A DNA stretch of 64,000 nucleotides from Opitutia bacterium (GCA_004558035.1 SFEJ01000005.1:22495-86494), one strand, 5' to 3'; counted from the stretch's first letter, positions 19,495 through 28,334 are shown. Notes: generated by a model from the sequence alone, not told the origin. Translations and numbers: made by a program.

Positions 19495-20745
19495 TCACTC
19501 CGCCTGCTTCGCGGCGGGCGCGGGAGCGGCCTCGGCGGGCGTTTCCGCGGGAGCGGCTTCTTCCTTCGCCTTCGGAGCCACGGCCTTGACGGCCGTCGCG
19601 CCGCGCGAATACGCGAGCCCGATCGCCATCAGCCCGTCGGCGGCGTAGCGCTCGCCCGGCTTCAGCCCGCTCTTCACGAGCCATTTGCCGTTTTCCATCT
19701 TGTCGATCACGATCGGGCGGGGACGCACGATGTCGCCTTCGCCGACGACGAAGATCGACGCCTTGCCCGCCGTGCCGAGCGAGACGGCCTCCTGCGGGAC
19801 GAGAATCGCCGCCTTGTCCGTGCCTTCGGAGAGCACCGCGCGCGCGAACATGCCCGGGAGCAGCAGGTTGTCCGGGTTCGGGAACTCGGCGCGCAGCTTG
19901 TACATGCCCGTCGCCTTGTCCACCGTGACTTCGGAGAACTTCAGCTTGCCCGTGTGCGCGTATTCCGTGCCGTCTTCGAGAATGAGCTTCACCGCGACCG
20001 CGTCGTCGCCGATCTTCTCGACCGTTCCCGCGGCGACCGCGCGGCGGAGTTCGAGCAGGCTCGTCGCCGAGCGCGTGAAGTCGAAATTGATCGGATCCAT
20101 CTGCTGAATGACCGCCATCTTCGTGAGCGTCGCCCCGGAGACGATGCCGCCTTCCGTCACGAGCGCCGCGCCGATGATGCCCGAAATCGGCGCCGTCACC
20201 GACGCGTAGCCGAGATTGATCTCCGCCGTCTTGAGCTGCGCCTGCGCCGCGAGCACCGCCGCCTTGGCGGAATCGACCGCGATGCGCGAATCGTCATATT
20301 CCTGACGGCTGACGCCGCCCGTCTTCACGAGCTCGGAATAGCGGCCGAAGATGATTTCCGCGCTCTCGAGCTGCGCGCGCGTTCCCGCGAGCTGCGCCGC
20401 CGCCGCGTCGCGCGCGGCGATCATCGGCTCCGGATCGATGAGGAAAAGCTCCTGTCCTTTTTCGACTTTCGCGCCTTCCTCGAACTTGCGTTCGAGCAGC
20501 ACGCCCGTCACGCGCGCGGAAACATCCGCGAGGCGCACGGCGTCCACGCGGCCCGGCAGCTCCTGCACGATGTCGCGCGACTGGTAGGCGACGGTCTCGA
20601 CCGTCAGCGGAACCTCCGTCGGTCCCTGCGGCGCGGCCTGCGCGGCCGCCTGTTTTTCTTCGCCGCAGCCCGTGAAGGCGAGCGTTCCCGCGAGCGCCGT
20701 CAGCGCGCCGAGAAAGAAGGATTTCTTAACGTTTTTTTTCATCAT
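19495..20745 (-). CDS. RND efflux membrane fusion lipoprotein (AcrA/MexA family)
   Basis: 416 residues. A lipoprotein signal (AFTGCGEE) anchors it to the inner membrane. The beta-barrel, lipoyl and hairpin modules are recognisable: LPGRVDAVRLADVSARVTGVL, KFEEGAKVEKGQELFLIDP, and GYASVTAPISGIIGAALVTEGGIV. A Pro/Ala/Glu-rich low-complexity tail follows. It bridges the RND pump and the outer membrane factor. It lies 48 bases after tetR and 55 before the pump. Either of the first two Met codons could start it. Confidence 0.94.
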   Translation of the reverse strand: MMKKNVKKSFFLGALTALAGTLAFTGCGEEKQAAAQAAPQGPTEVPLTVETVAYQSRDIVQELPGRVDAVRLADVSARVTGVLLERKFEEGAKVEKGQELFLIDPEPMIAARDAAAAQLAGTRAQLESAEIIFGRYSELVKTGGVSRQEYDDSRIAVDSAKAAVLAAQAQLKTAEINLGYASVTAPISGIIGAALVTEGGIVSGATLTKMAVIQQMDPINFDFTRSATSLLELRRAVAAGTVEKIGDDAVAVKLILEDGTEYAHTGKLKFSEVTVDKATGMYKLRAEFPNPDNLLLPGMFARAVLSEGTDKAAILVPQEAVSLGTAGKASIFVVGEGDIVRPRPIVIDKMENGKWLVKSGLKPGERYAADGLMAIGLAYSRGATAVKAVAPKAKEEAAPAETPAEAAPAPAAKQAE

Positions 20746-20793
20746 AAATCGAAGGTGATTCGGATTTTTTCTTTTTGTCTGTTCAAAAATTTT

Positions 20794-21456
20794 TCAGCGG
20801 GAACGCGCCTCGGGACGCTTCTTCAGTGAAAGCGTCGCCGGCGCGAGAAAAAGCGGCTCGGCGAACGTCATCAGCATTTCGAGGAAGGTCTCGATCGGCA
20901 CCGTCTTGGGATAGCGGTGTTCCTTGAGCGGGCCCACGGTGCGCCAGCCGTAGAGCATCACGTCGAGACTCTCCATGCGGAAGCGCAGTTCGAGCTCGGA
21001 AAGATGCGGAAGCGTGCGCGCGAACTCGTCGAGAAACATCCGCTGCAGCGGCTCCATCTTGTTCTCGAGCGTCGCGAAGATTTTTTTCTCGGTCTCGCCG
21101 CGATGGACGAAAAGCAGCGTGAAGAGCTGGTGCGCGGTGTCGGAAAGGCAGCGCGCGCGCGGGAGCACCATCGCGTCGAGCAGGCGGCGGAGCGGAATCG
21201 GCGCCGTTCCCGCGGCCTCGCGCGCGGCCGCGAGCAGCCCGCGCATCTCCTCCATGACCGGCAGCAGATAGCGGTCGAGCACCGAATGAAGCAGGCTTTC
21301 CTTGTCCTTGAAATAGTAATACGCGACGGAGAGATTGACCTTCGCCGACGCGGTGATCCCGCGCATCGACGCGCCGTCGAACCCCTGCTCCGCGAACAGT
21401 TTCTCCGCCGCCGTCAAGATGCGTTCCCGCGTGTTGTTTTCGTCCTTCCGCCTCAT
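20794..21456 (-). CDS. TetR/AcrR family transcriptional repressor of the efflux operon
   Basis: 220 residues. The N-terminal helix-turn-helix is typical of TetR: RERILTAAEKLFAEQGFDGASMRGITASAKVNLSVAYYYFKDKESLL, the tyrosine-rich end of the recognition helix included. The ligand-binding domain (residues 65-210) is not diagnostic. It is the first gene of the efflux operon, so it should autoregulate; a palindromic operator overlapping the promoter lies 8 bases upstream. Likely released from DNA by a pump substrate (inference). Confidence 0.93.
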   Translation of the reverse strand: MRRKDENNTRERILTAAEKLFAEQGFDGASMRGITASAKVNLSVAYYYFKDKESLLHSVLDRYLLPVMEEMRGLLAAAREAAGTAPIPLRRLLDAMVLPRARCLSDTAHQLFTLLFVHRGETEKKIFATLENKMEPLQRMFLDEFARTLPHLSELELRFRMESLDVMLYGWRTVGPLKEHRYPKTVPIETFLEMLMTFAEPLFLAPATLSLKKRPEARSR

Positions 21457-21463
21457 CGTTTTA

Positions 21464-21479
21464 TTGAACGAACGTTCTA
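21464..21479. promoter_or_regulatory. Palindromic TetR-type operator
   Basis: TTGAACGAACGTTCTA is an imperfect palindrome (GAACG-AA-CGTTC, with six of seven positions matching per arm) directly upstream of the repressor start. Its form is that of AcrR/TetR-family operators. Confidence 0.65.
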
Positions 21480-21502
21480 GACGCTTCGCTCTTTCGCGTC
21501 AA
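21474..21502 (-). promoter_or_regulatory. Promoter of the tetR-efflux operon
   Basis: TTGACG at 21502-21497 and TAGAAC at 21479-21474 are separated by 17 bases. The -10 element lies inside the palindromic operator, so bound repressor would block polymerase. Confidence 0.5.
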
Positions 21503-21509
21503 TGCATGA

Positions 21510-21572
21510 ATTTTCCCGAAGCGAAAAAAAAGCGGCGGAAGCGCAGAGGCCTCGCCGCTTTTTTCGGGAAAA
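21510..21572 (-). terminator. Terminator of the acidic lipoprotein gene
   Basis: AAGCGGCG pairs with CGCCGCTT and T runs flank both sides; outer bases TTTTCCCGAA and TTCGGGAAAA extend the stem. It lies just after the stop of the 21585-22292 gene. Confidence 0.75.
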
Positions 21573-21584
21573 CGCACGGAGGGA

Positions 21585-22292
21585 TTATTCCTCGATTTCG
21601 TCCATTTCCTCGTCTTCGCCTTCCTCTTCGTCGTCGGCGACGGCGTCGGTCGCGTCGTCGGAATTCGCCTTCGCCTTTTCGGCGGCGGCGGCGACGGCGG
21701 CGACGTCTTCGGGATCAATCCAGAGGACGCAGTCGATTTCATCTCCGGGAACGAGCATCGGAGCGCCGATCACGCCGGCGACTTCCTCGGCGATGTAGCG
21801 TCCGCCTTCGAGCACGGAAATCACGCTGACGAGCGCGTGCGCGCCCGACTTGGAAAGGACGACGCGGTCGCCCGCCTTGAAAGCGGAGCCGGAGTCGAAC
21901 TGAACCACCGCGCAGTCGGTGTTGTAGGCGACCACGCGCGCCTTGCCTTCGTCCGGAGTCGGCAGCGGAGCGCTTTCCGCCTTGGCGGCTTCGATTTCGG
22001 CGAGAGCGCGTTCCTTGTTGGCCTGGCGCAGAGCCGGATAAGCGGCGAGGAGCGGCGCGTCCTCCGCGGGAGCGCAGGTCGCGCATTCCGCGGGAGCGGC
22101 GGCCTCGGCGGCGGGGGCGCACGTCGCGGCGGGAGCGGCCGCAGGAGCCGGAACGGCGGGAGCCGACGCAGGCTGCGCGGCGGGCTTCGCTTTGGAGCCG
22201 GCGGACCAAGGGCTCTTCGAGCCGTCGCCGGAAGCGCAACCCGCGCAGACGAGGATTGAAACGGATGCAAGGATGGTGAGAAGCGTTCTCAT
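21585..22292 (-). CDS. Putative lipoprotein with Ala/Pro/Cys linker and acidic tail
   Basis: 235 residues from the ATG at 22292; the open frame extends further but without signal character. The signal peptide ends in a lipobox (LVCAGC). Residues 30-75 form an Ala/Pro-rich linker with several cysteines (TCAP, ECATCAP). Residues about 105-190 form a small beta-rich domain (VVQFDSGSAFKAGDRVVLSK, then GAPMLVPGDEIDCV) that resembles short SH3-like barrels. The tail is strongly acidic (EEEGEDEEMDEIEE). No family was recognised. Probably periplasmic or outer-membrane-anchored. Confidence 0.7.
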   Translation of the reverse strand: MRTLLTILASVSILVCAGCASGDGSKSPWSAGSKAKPAAQPASAPAVPAPAAAPAATCAPAAEAAAPAECATCAPAEDAPLLAAYPALRQANKERALAEIEAAKAESAPLPTPDEGKARVVAYNTDCAVVQFDSGSAFKAGDRVVLSKSGAHALVSVISVLEGGRYIAEEVAGVIGAPMLVPGDEIDCVLWIDPEDVAAVAAAAEKAKANSDDATDAVADDEEEGEDEEMDEIEE

Positions 22293-22417
22293 GGCTGACT
22301 GAAATATTCGGGTAAACTTGGGTAAAACAATAATGGATTTTTTCGAGACGGCGACTCTGCAGTCTCTGCATGAAAAATCGCACGCCCGCGCGGATTTGTC
22401 AAACGATTTCTTGCGCC

Positions 22418-22446
22418 TTGACAAGACCGCCTCCGAAGCGGATGCT
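22418..22446 (+). promoter_or_regulatory. Possible hisG promoter
   Basis: A perfect TTGACA at 22418-22423 is followed after 17 bases by GATGCT, a poor -10. The ATG is 32 bases further. Confidence 0.35.
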
Positions 22447-22477
22447 TGCACTTTCATTTTTTCACAATCAGACAGCC

Positions 22478-23362
22478 ATGGCAAACACCACACCGCTCCT
22501 CATGCTCGGCATGCCCAAGGGCAGCCTCGAAGAGTCCACGCTCGCGCTTTTCGCGCAGGCAGGTTATCCCGTCGTCAAAAGCTCGCGCTCCTACCGCCCG
22601 TCTTTCGACGATCCCACGCTTGACGGCCGCTTCGTCCGCGCGCAGGAAATCGCCCGCTACGTCGAGCACGGATTCTTCGACTGCGGTCTGACCGGCTACG
22701 ACTGGGTCGTCGAAAACGACGCCGACGTCGTCGAAGTCTGCGACCTCGTCTATTCCCGCGCCTCCAACGTGCAGAGCCGCTGGGTCATCTGCGTTCCCGA
22801 AGCGTCCGACATCAAGACCGTCAAGGACCTGCAGGGCAAGCGCATCGCGACGGAGCTCGTCGCCACGACGCGCCGCTTCCTCGAAAGCCACGGCGTCACC
22901 GCCGAGGTCGAGTTCTCCTGGGGCGCGACGGAAGTCAAGGTGCCCGACCTCGCCGACGCGATCGTCGATCTGACGGAGACCGGCAGCTCCATCAAGGCGA
23001 ACAAGCTCCGCATCGTCGACACGATTCTGAAGACGAACACCAAGCTCATCGCCAACAAGAAGGCGTGGGAAAACCCGGAAAAGCGCGCGAAGATCGAGTC
23101 CATCGCGATGATGCTCCAGTCCGCGCTGACGGCGAAGCACCTCGTCGGCCTCAAGTTCAACCTGCCGCGGGAACGCCTTTCCGAAGTCGTCGAAAAGCTC
23201 CCCGCGATGCGCAACCCGACGATCTCGCCGCTCTCGAACGACGCGTGGATCGCCGTCGAGACCATCATCGACAGCAAGCTGACGCGCGAGATCATTCCCG
23301 CGCTCAAGGCGTGCAAGGCCGAAGGCATCATCGAATATCCGCTCAACAAGGTCGTTTACTGA
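22478..23362 (+). CDS. hisG: ATP phosphoribosyltransferase (long form, HisG-L)
   Basis: 294 residues, the long form with a C-terminal ACT-like regulatory domain, so no HisZ is needed. Catalytic-domain features include LGMPKGSLEESTLALF, the FDCGLTGYDWV segment, GKRIATELVATTRRFLE and the PRPP loop DAIVDLTETGSSIKAN. It catalyses the first, histidine-inhibited step of histidine synthesis. The start at 22478 gives the canonical N-terminus. hisG stands alone; hisD is 7 kb away on the other strand, so the his genes are dispersed. Confidence 0.95.
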   Translation: MANTTPLLMLGMPKGSLEESTLALFAQAGYPVVKSSRSYRPSFDDPTLDGRFVRAQEIARYVEHGFFDCGLTGYDWVVENDADVVEVCDLVYSRASNVQSRWVICVPEASDIKTVKDLQGKRIATELVATTRRFLESHGVTAEVEFSWGATEVKVPDLADAIVDLTETGSSIKANKLRIVDTILKTNTKLIANKKAWENPEKRAKIESIAMMLQSALTAKHLVGLKFNLPRERLSEVVEKLPAMRNPTISPLSNDAWIAVETIIDSKLTREIIPALKACKAEGIIEYPLNKVVY

Positions 23363-23392
23363 GCGCTTTTTTCGCCTCTGCGCGAAAAACAG

Positions 23393-23427
23393 GAAAACGC
23401 GTTCCCGCCCGGGAGCGCGTTTTTTTA
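23393..23427 (+). terminator. hisG terminator
   Basis: CGCGTTCCCG pairs with CGGGAGCGCG (one G-T pair), flanked by AAAA and TTTTTTT. It carries one perfect and one one-base variant of the recurring word. Confidence 0.8.
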
Positions 23428-23506
23428 GCGCCCGAAAGCCTATCTTTTTAATAGACATTCAGACGGAATCGTGGTCTTATGGCGGGAACGCGAATTGCGA
23501 ACGGAC

Positions 23507-23704
23507 ATGAAGATTTCGATCAACGGAGAAACGGCGGAAACTTCCGCGAAAACGCTCGCCGAGCTGGCGAAGGAACTCGGGCTGCCCGAACGGGGCGTCG
23601 CCGTCGCGGCGGAGAACCGCGTCGTTCCGCGCGCGGAGTGGGCGGCGTTCCCGCTTCGCGAAAATCTCCCGATCGTCGTCGTCCGCGCGGCGTGCGGCGG
23701 CTGA
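23507..23704 (+). CDS. thiS: Thiamine sulfur carrier protein ThiS
   Basis: 65 residues starting at 23507. It has the beta-grasp pattern (MKISINGETAET, then TLAELAKELGL, then VAVAAENRVVPRAEW) and ends in Gly-Gly, the residue that is adenylated by ThiF and converted to a thiocarboxylate. It donates sulfur to ThiG for the thiazole ring of thiamine. First gene of a six-gene run to 27293. No TPP riboswitch was recognised in the 144 bases upstream. Confidence 0.93.
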   Translation: MKISINGETAETSAKTLAELAKELGLPERGVAVAAENRVVPRAEWAAFPLRENLPIVVVRAACGG

Positions 23705-23752
23705 GCCGCGTTCCCGCGACGCGACCGCGAAAATTTCTTATTTTTTCAAACG

Positions 23753-24535
23753 ATGGAAAAACTCATCATCGGCGGCGAAGAATTCACTTCCCGCCTCTTT
23801 CTCGGAACGGGAAAATTCGAATCCGACGAAGCGATGGCGCAGGCGATCGCGGCCTCGGGAACGCAGATGGCGACCGTCGCCATGAAGTGCATCCGTCTCG
23901 GCGACGCCGGCGACGAAATGCTGCGCCACATTCGGCGGGAACGCGTGCGCGTGCTCCCGAACACGTCCGGCGTGCGCGACGCGGCGGAGGCGGTCTTCGC
24001 CGCGCAGATGGCGCGCGAGGCGTTCGAGACGAACTGGCTGAAGCTCGAAATTCATCCCGACCCGCGCTACCTGCTGCCGGACTCCGTCGAGACGCTGAAG
24101 GCGACGGAAGAGCTCGCGAAGCTCGGCTTCGTCGTGCTGCCCTACTGCCAGGCCGATCCCGTGCTGTGCCGCCGACTCGAGGACGCCGGCGCCGCCGCGG
24201 TCATGCCGCTCGGCGCGCCGATCGGCTCCAACAAGGGACTGCGCACGCGCGATTTTCTGCGCATCATCGTCGAACAGGCGAGCGTTCCCGTCGTCGTGGA
24301 CGCGGGCATCGGCGCGCCGAGCCACGCCGCCGAAGCGATGGAGCTGGGCGCGGACGCCTGTCTCGTGAACACGGCGATCGCCGTCGCGGGCGATCCCGTC
24401 GCGATGGCGCGCGCGTTCGCGAAGGCGGTGGAGGCCGGCCGCGAGGCCTACGAGGCGGGGCTGTGCGTTCCCGCCGCGGCGGAGGACATGACGGCGAGCG
24501 CGAGTTCGCCGCTCACCGCGTTTCTCGACCGCTGA
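23753..24535 (+). CDS. thiG: Thiazole synthase ThiG
   Basis: 260 residues, a TIM barrel. [19 protein letters not shown] opens the protein, the Schiff-base lysine is in [17 protein letters not shown], and the phosphate-binding end is [30 protein letters not shown]. It condenses deoxyxylulose phosphate, dehydroglycine and the ThiS thiocarboxylate into the thiazole phosphate. It follows thiS by 48 bases and precedes thiH by 25. Confidence 0.97.
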   Translation: MEKLIIGGEEFTSRLFLGTGKFESDEAMAQAIAASGTQMATVAMKCIRLGDAGDEMLRHIRRERVRVLPNTSGVRDAAEAVFAAQMAREAFETNWLKLEIHPDPRYLLPDSVETLKATEELAKLGFVVLPYCQADPVLCRRLEDAGAAAVMPLGAPIGSNKGLRTRDFLRIIVEQASVPVVVDAGIGAPSHAAEAMELGADACLVNTAIAVAGDPVAMARAFAKAVEAGREAYEAGLCVPAAAEDMTASASSPLTAFLDR

Positions 24536-24545
24536 ATCCTTTTTC

Positions 24546-24551
24546 GGGAGG
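24546..24551 (+). promoter_or_regulatory. Strong ribosome-binding site of thiH
   Basis: GGGAGG nine bases before the ATG at 24561. Many genes in the window lack so clear a Shine-Dalgarno sequence, so this one stands out. Confidence 0.6.
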
Positions 24552-24560
24552 CGAGAAAAA

Positions 24561-25709
24561 ATGTTTTCGGAAGAACTGGAAAAAATCTCCTGGGAGGAGA
24601 CGACGGAGCGCATCCGCTCCGCGACGGACGCCGACGTGCGCCGCGCGCTCGCGAAGGAGCGCTGCGGGTTCGACGATTTTCTCGCGCTGATTTCGCCCGC
24701 CGCCGCGCCGCACCTGGAGACGATGGCGCGCCTCAGCCGCCGCCTGACGGAAGAGCGCTTCGGGAAGACGATTTCGATGTTCATCCCGCTCTACCTCACG
24801 AACTCGTGCACGAATTCGTGCGTGTACTGCGGCTTCCACGTCGCGAACAGGATGAAGCGGACGATCCTCACCGAAGAGGAGATCGTGCGCGAATACGAGG
24901 CGATAAAAAAGCTCGCCCCGTTCGAGAACATTCTGCTCGTCACGGGCGAGAATCCGGCGAAGGCGGGCGTTCCCTATCTCGCCCGCGCGCTCGACCTCGC
25001 GAAGCCCTATTTCAGCAATCTCAAGATCGAAGTGATGCCGCTGAAGACGGAGGACTACGCCGAGCTGACGCGCCACGGGCTCAACGGCGTCGTCTGCTTC
25101 CAGGAAACGTATCACAAAGCTAATTACAAAATCTACCACCCGCGCGGCATGAAGTCGATTTTCGAATGGCGCGTGAACGGCTTCGACCGCATGTGCGCCG
25201 CGGGAGTCCACTCCATCGGCATGGGCGTGCTCATCGGCCTGGAGAAGGAATGGCGCACCGACGTGAGCATGATGGCGCTCCACCTGCGCTACCTGCAGAA
25301 AAAGTATTGGAAAACCAGATACAGCGTGAATTTTCCGCGCATGCGCCCTTCGGAGAACGGCGGATTCACGCCCAACATCGTCATCAGCGACCGCGAGCTC
25401 GCGCAGGCGACGTTCGCGATGCGGATCTTCGACCACGACGTGGACATCTCCTACTCGACGCGCGAGCCCGCCGCGATCCGCGACGCGATGGCGACGCTCG
25501 GCGTCACGACGATGAGCGCCGAAAGCAAGACCGATCCCGGCGGATACTGCTGCTACCCGCAGGCGCTGGAGCAGTTCCACGTCAGCGACGAACGCACGGC
25601 GAAGGAAGTCGAGCGCGCGCTGCGGGAACGCGGCCGCGAGCCCGTCTGGAAGGACTGGGACGCGTCCCTCGAATGCCGCCGGAAAAACGCGGTCCGCGCC
25701 GCGCCCTGA
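24561..25709 (+). CDS. thiH: 2-iminoacetate synthase ThiH (radical SAM tyrosine lyase)
   Basis: 382 residues. The radical-SAM cluster motif CTNSCVYC is near residue 80. Other family segments are LVTGENPAKAGVPYL, the EVMPLKTEDYAEL strand and CFQETYHKANY. It cleaves tyrosine to dehydroglycine and p-cresol, giving the glycine imine for ThiG. The choice of ThiH over the oxygen-dependent ThiO suits anaerobic life. Three bases separate its stop from the TTG start of the ThiF gene. Confidence 0.96.
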   Translation: MFSEELEKISWEETTERIRSATDADVRRALAKERCGFDDFLALISPAAAPHLETMARLSRRLTEERFGKTISMFIPLYLTNSCTNSCVYCGFHVANRMKRTILTEEEIVREYEAIKKLAPFENILLVTGENPAKAGVPYLARALDLAKPYFSNLKIEVMPLKTEDYAELTRHGLNGVVCFQETYHKANYKIYHPRGMKSIFEWRVNGFDRMCAAGVHSIGMGVLIGLEKEWRTDVSMMALHLRYLQKKYWKTRYSVNFPRMRPSENGGFTPNIVISDRELAQATFAMRIFDHDVDISYSTREPAAIRDAMATLGVTTMSAESKTDPGGYCCYPQALEQFHVSDERTAKEVERALRERGREPVWKDWDASLECRRKNAVRAAP

Positions 25710-25712
25710 ACC

Positions 25713-26549
25713 TTGAACCCCGCACCGCGCGAAGCCGTGTTCGATTTTTCCCGAGAAGAACTCCTGCGCTACAGCCGCCACATCCTGATGCCGGAAATCG
25801 GCGTCGAGGGGCAGGAGAAGATCCGCGCCGCCCGCGTGCTCGTCGTCGGCGTCGGCGGGCTCGGCTCGCCGGCGGCGCTCTACCTCGCCGCCGCGGGAAC
25901 GGGAACGCTCGGGCTGATCGACGGCGACGTCGTGAACCTCTCCAACCTGCAGCGGCAGATCATTCACGCCACGCCGGACGTCGGGCGCGCGAAGGTCGAT
26001 TCCGCCGAGGAAAAGATACGCGCGCTCAATCCGGACGTCCGCGTCGTGAAGCACCGCGGATTTCTCACCGGCGAAAACGCGGCCGAGCTCGTGAGCGGCT
26101 ACGATTTCGTCATCGACGCGACGGACAACTTCCCGGTGAAGTTTCTCGTGAACGACGCCTGCGTGCTCGCGGGAAAGCCGTTTTCCATCGGCGGAATCCT
26201 GCGTTTTTCCGGCCAGGTGACGACGCACGTTCCCGGCTCCGCCTGCTACCGCTGCCTCTTCGACGCGCCGCCGCCCGAAAGCTCGACGCCGAGCTGCTCG
26301 CAGGCGGGCGTGCTGGGCGCCCTCGCGGGAACGCTCGGCGCGATTCAGGCGACGGAGGCGCTGAAATTCATCACCGGCGCGGGAACGCTTCTCACGAACA
26401 GACTCCTCACCTTCGACCTGAAGACGATGGATTTCCTCAGGCTCGACGTCCCGCGACGCGCCGACTGCCCGCTCTGCGGGAACGCGCCCACGATTCTGCG
26501 CGCCGAATGCTCCGCCGATTTTTCCGCTTCCTGCAAAAATGAGTTCTGA
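25713..26549 (+). CDS. thiF: ThiF/MoeB-type adenylyltransferase (E1-like)
   Basis: 278 residues with a TTG start at 25713 (an in-frame GTG at 25737 is the alternative). ATP-binding VGVGGLGSPAALYLAAAG, the DGDVVNLSNLQRQIIH segment, a candidate active-site Cys in TPSCSQAGVLGALAG, and two zinc pairs (CYRC and CPLC) are all present. It adenylates the C-terminus of ThiS. MoeB has the same architecture, so assignment to ThiF rests on the operon. Overlaps the next gene by 11 bases. Confidence 0.92.
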   Translation: MNPAPREAVFDFSREELLRYSRHILMPEIGVEGQEKIRAARVLVVGVGGLGSPAALYLAAAGTGTLGLIDGDVVNLSNLQRQIIHATPDVGRAKVDSAEEKIRALNPDVRVVKHRGFLTGENAAELVSGYDFVIDATDNFPVKFLVNDACVLAGKPFSIGGILRFSGQVTTHVPGSACYRCLFDAPPPESSTPSCSQAGVLGALAGTLGAIQATEALKFITGAGTLLTNRLLTFDLKTMDFLRLDVPRRADCPLCGNAPTILRAECSADFSASCKNEF

Positions 26550-27069
26550 AAAAAATTCCGCCGACGCCGTTCCCGCCGAAGGGAACGCGGCCGCTCCGAA
26601 GAAAAAGCTCTCGATCATCGTGTTCAGCGGCGACTTCGACAAGCTGATCGCCGCGTTCACCCTCGCGACGGGCGCCGCCGCCGTCGGGCACGAGGTCAAC
26701 CTTTTCTTCACGTTCTGGGGCTTCGCCGCCGTCAAGAAAAAGCCGGGCCGCGCCTTCGTCGGCAAGGGGCTGCTCCCGCGCATCTTCGGTTTTCTGATGG
26801 GCGGGCTGAAATGCGCTCCCGTGAGCCGGCTGAACTTCTTCAGCGCGAGCCCGAAGATTTTCCGCGCGCTGATGCGCTCCCGCAACGTCGCGACGCTCGA
26901 AGAGCTCGTCGCCGCGGCGAAGGCGCTCGGCGTCAATTTTTACGCCTGCGAAATGGCGATGCACGTTCTCGGGCTGGAAAAGTCCGACCTCGTCCGCGAG
27001 GTGAAGGACGTGCACGGCGTCGCGACGTTTCTTGAAATCTCCGAGGGCGGAAGGACGCTCTTCATCTGA
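26539..27069 (+). CDS. DsrE/DsrF/DrsH-like (DsrE2) sulfur-relay protein
   Basis: 176 residues. After a Glu/Ala-rich lead, the core begins KLSIIVFSGDFDKLIAAFTLATGAAAVGHEVNLFFTFWG, typical of DsrE2 proteins. Two cysteines are placed as in the family: KCAPVSRLNFF and NFYACEMAMHVLGL. DsrE-type proteins carry persulfide sulfur. Its overlap with thiF (11 bases) and with the TusA gene (1 base) suggests that it delivers sulfur to ThiS; that role is inference. Some members are membrane-associated, and the FGFLMGGLK stretch is mildly hydrophobic. Confidence 0.85.
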   Translation: MSSEKNSADAVPAEGNAAAPKKKLSIIVFSGDFDKLIAAFTLATGAAAVGHEVNLFFTFWGFAAVKKKPGRAFVGKGLLPRIFGFLMGGLKCAPVSRLNFFSASPKIFRALMRSRNVATLEELVAAAKALGVNFYACEMAMHVLGLEKSDLVREVKDVHGVATFLEISEGGRTLFI

Positions 27070-27293
27070 TGGAAACCCGCCGCCTCGACATCACGCGGGA
27101 ACACTGCCCGATGAGCTTCGTGCTCGTGAAGCTCGAGCTCGCGCGCCTCGCGCCAGGCGACCGCCTCGAAGTGCTTCTCGGCGAAGGCGAACCGCTGAAC
27201 AACGTGCCCAAAAGCGCCGCCGAACAGGGCTTCCGCGTCCTCTCGGTCGAGCGCGTCTCGCCGACGACCCACCGCGTCCTCATCGAAAAATAG
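27069..27293 (+). CDS. TusA-family sulfur carrier protein
   Basis: 74 residues. The hallmark Cys-Pro is in REHCPMSFVLVKLELARLAPGD, where the Cys carries persulfide; the remainder follows the TusA/SirA alpha-beta fold. Translationally coupled to the DsrE-like gene (TGATG). Together they form a sulfur relay at the end of the thiazole operon. It could also serve molybdopterin or tRNA thiolation. Confidence 0.85.
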   Translation: METRRLDITREHCPMSFVLVKLELARLAPGDRLEVLLGEGEPLNNVPKSAAEQGFRVLSVERVSPTTHRVLIEK

Positions 27294-27316
27294 CCGCGCG
27301 GGCGCGGGAACGCGGT

Positions 27317-28180
27317 TCATTCCCGCGGCGGAGGCGGGTTTCCGCCGTCGAAGCGCACGCCGCGCATTCCGCCGCGCATGCCTCCGCGGCCGACGCCGGC
27401 GGCCTCGAGCGTCGCCTGCTGCTCTTCGTAGGCGGAAAACTGTTCGTTGGAAAGCACGTTCTTGAGGATTTCGCGCTCCGCCTCGCGGGAAACGCGCCCG
27501 TCGGACTCCAGCGCCGCCGTCGCGTATTCGGAGAAGTAGCGGTCCTTCTGTTCCTGCGAGAGCGCGACGCTGTCCTGCAGCATGGCGAGGCGCATGTTCG
27601 CGACGGTCTCGGCGCGCGCGGTCGCGCGTTCCCGCCGATAGGCCTCGTATTCCGCCTGCTGTTCCTCGCCGAGAAGCTCCGCGACGAATTCTTCCGGATC
27701 GGAGGCGCGCATGCGTTCCCGCAGCTCGGCGCGGAGCGCTTCGTCGTCCGGCGCGAGACGCGCGCGCTCGGCGAGTTCGCGCAGCTCCGCTTCGTTCGCT
27801 TCCGCGCGCTCGGCGAGGCGCGCCTTCTGCTCTTCGGTGAGATTTAGGCGCAGCGCGAGGCGCGTGATCGCGGTGTCGCGGCGGATCTTGCGGAAGGTCT
27901 CGAAACGGCGTTCCGTCTCCCTGCGGCGCGCGTCCGCGGCTTCCGGAGAGGCGTCGGCGGGAGCGTTTTCCCGCGGCGCGGCGGCAGCGGCGCGGCGCGA
28001 AGCGTTCCCGCGCGAGGCGCGCGACGCGCGTTTCGCGAGCTCGTCCTTCAGCGCGCGGATTTCCGCGTCCTTAGCGGCGAGCGCCTCGGCGTCTCCGCCG
28101 GCGAAAAACGACGCGGCGCTCCACGCGACGACCGCGACGAGCAGGTTGGAAACAAGAATCGGAAGCACTTTGGATTTCAT
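27317..28180 (-). CDS. Spy/CpxP-like helical periplasmic protein (putative)
   Basis: 287 residues. One N-terminal hydrophobic helix (residues 6-27) is followed by charged helices with a predicted coiled coil at 30-50, a Pro/Ala-rich linker, and two LT-x-EQ type segments (LNLTEEQKARL, VALSQEQKDRYF, VLSNEQFSAY), a spacing reminiscent of Spy/CpxP-like LTxxQ proteins. The C-terminus is Gly/Met/Arg-rich then prolines. Likely membrane-anchored facing the periplasm. Family assignment is tentative. Confidence 0.6.
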   Translation of the reverse strand: MKSKVLPILVSNLLVAVVAWSAASFFAGGDAEALAAKDAEIRALKDELAKRASRASRGNASRRAAAAAPRENAPADASPEAADARRRETERRFETFRKIRRDTAITRLALRLNLTEEQKARLAERAEANEAELRELAERARLAPDDEALRAELRERMRASDPEEFVAELLGEEQQAEYEAYRRERATARAETVANMRLAMLQDSVALSQEQKDRYFSEYATAALESDGRVSREAEREILKNVLSNEQFSAYEEQQATLEAAGVGRGGMRGGMRGVRFDGGNPPPPRE

Positions 28181-28334
28181 GACGATAAAAACGACTTCGT
28201 GTCCGCGAAAGTTTCAGAAAATCGCCGCGCGCGCGATATTTTTCTTGTGAAAACGCTGCCCGAAAGCGAGAATCCGCGTCAGATTTTCCGTTCCTCGTTT
28301 CTTGTTTCCTCGGCACAGTCAGTCAAAATTTTGA

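Noticed and set aside
16308-19589. A 1093-codon ORF antisense to the RND pump
   Set aside because: Same artefact of GC-rich codon use; no recognisable domain and the pump is certain.
23363-23506. A TPP riboswitch upstream of thiS
   Set aside because: No CTGAGA or related conserved core seen; only a terminator and short AT-rich stretch.
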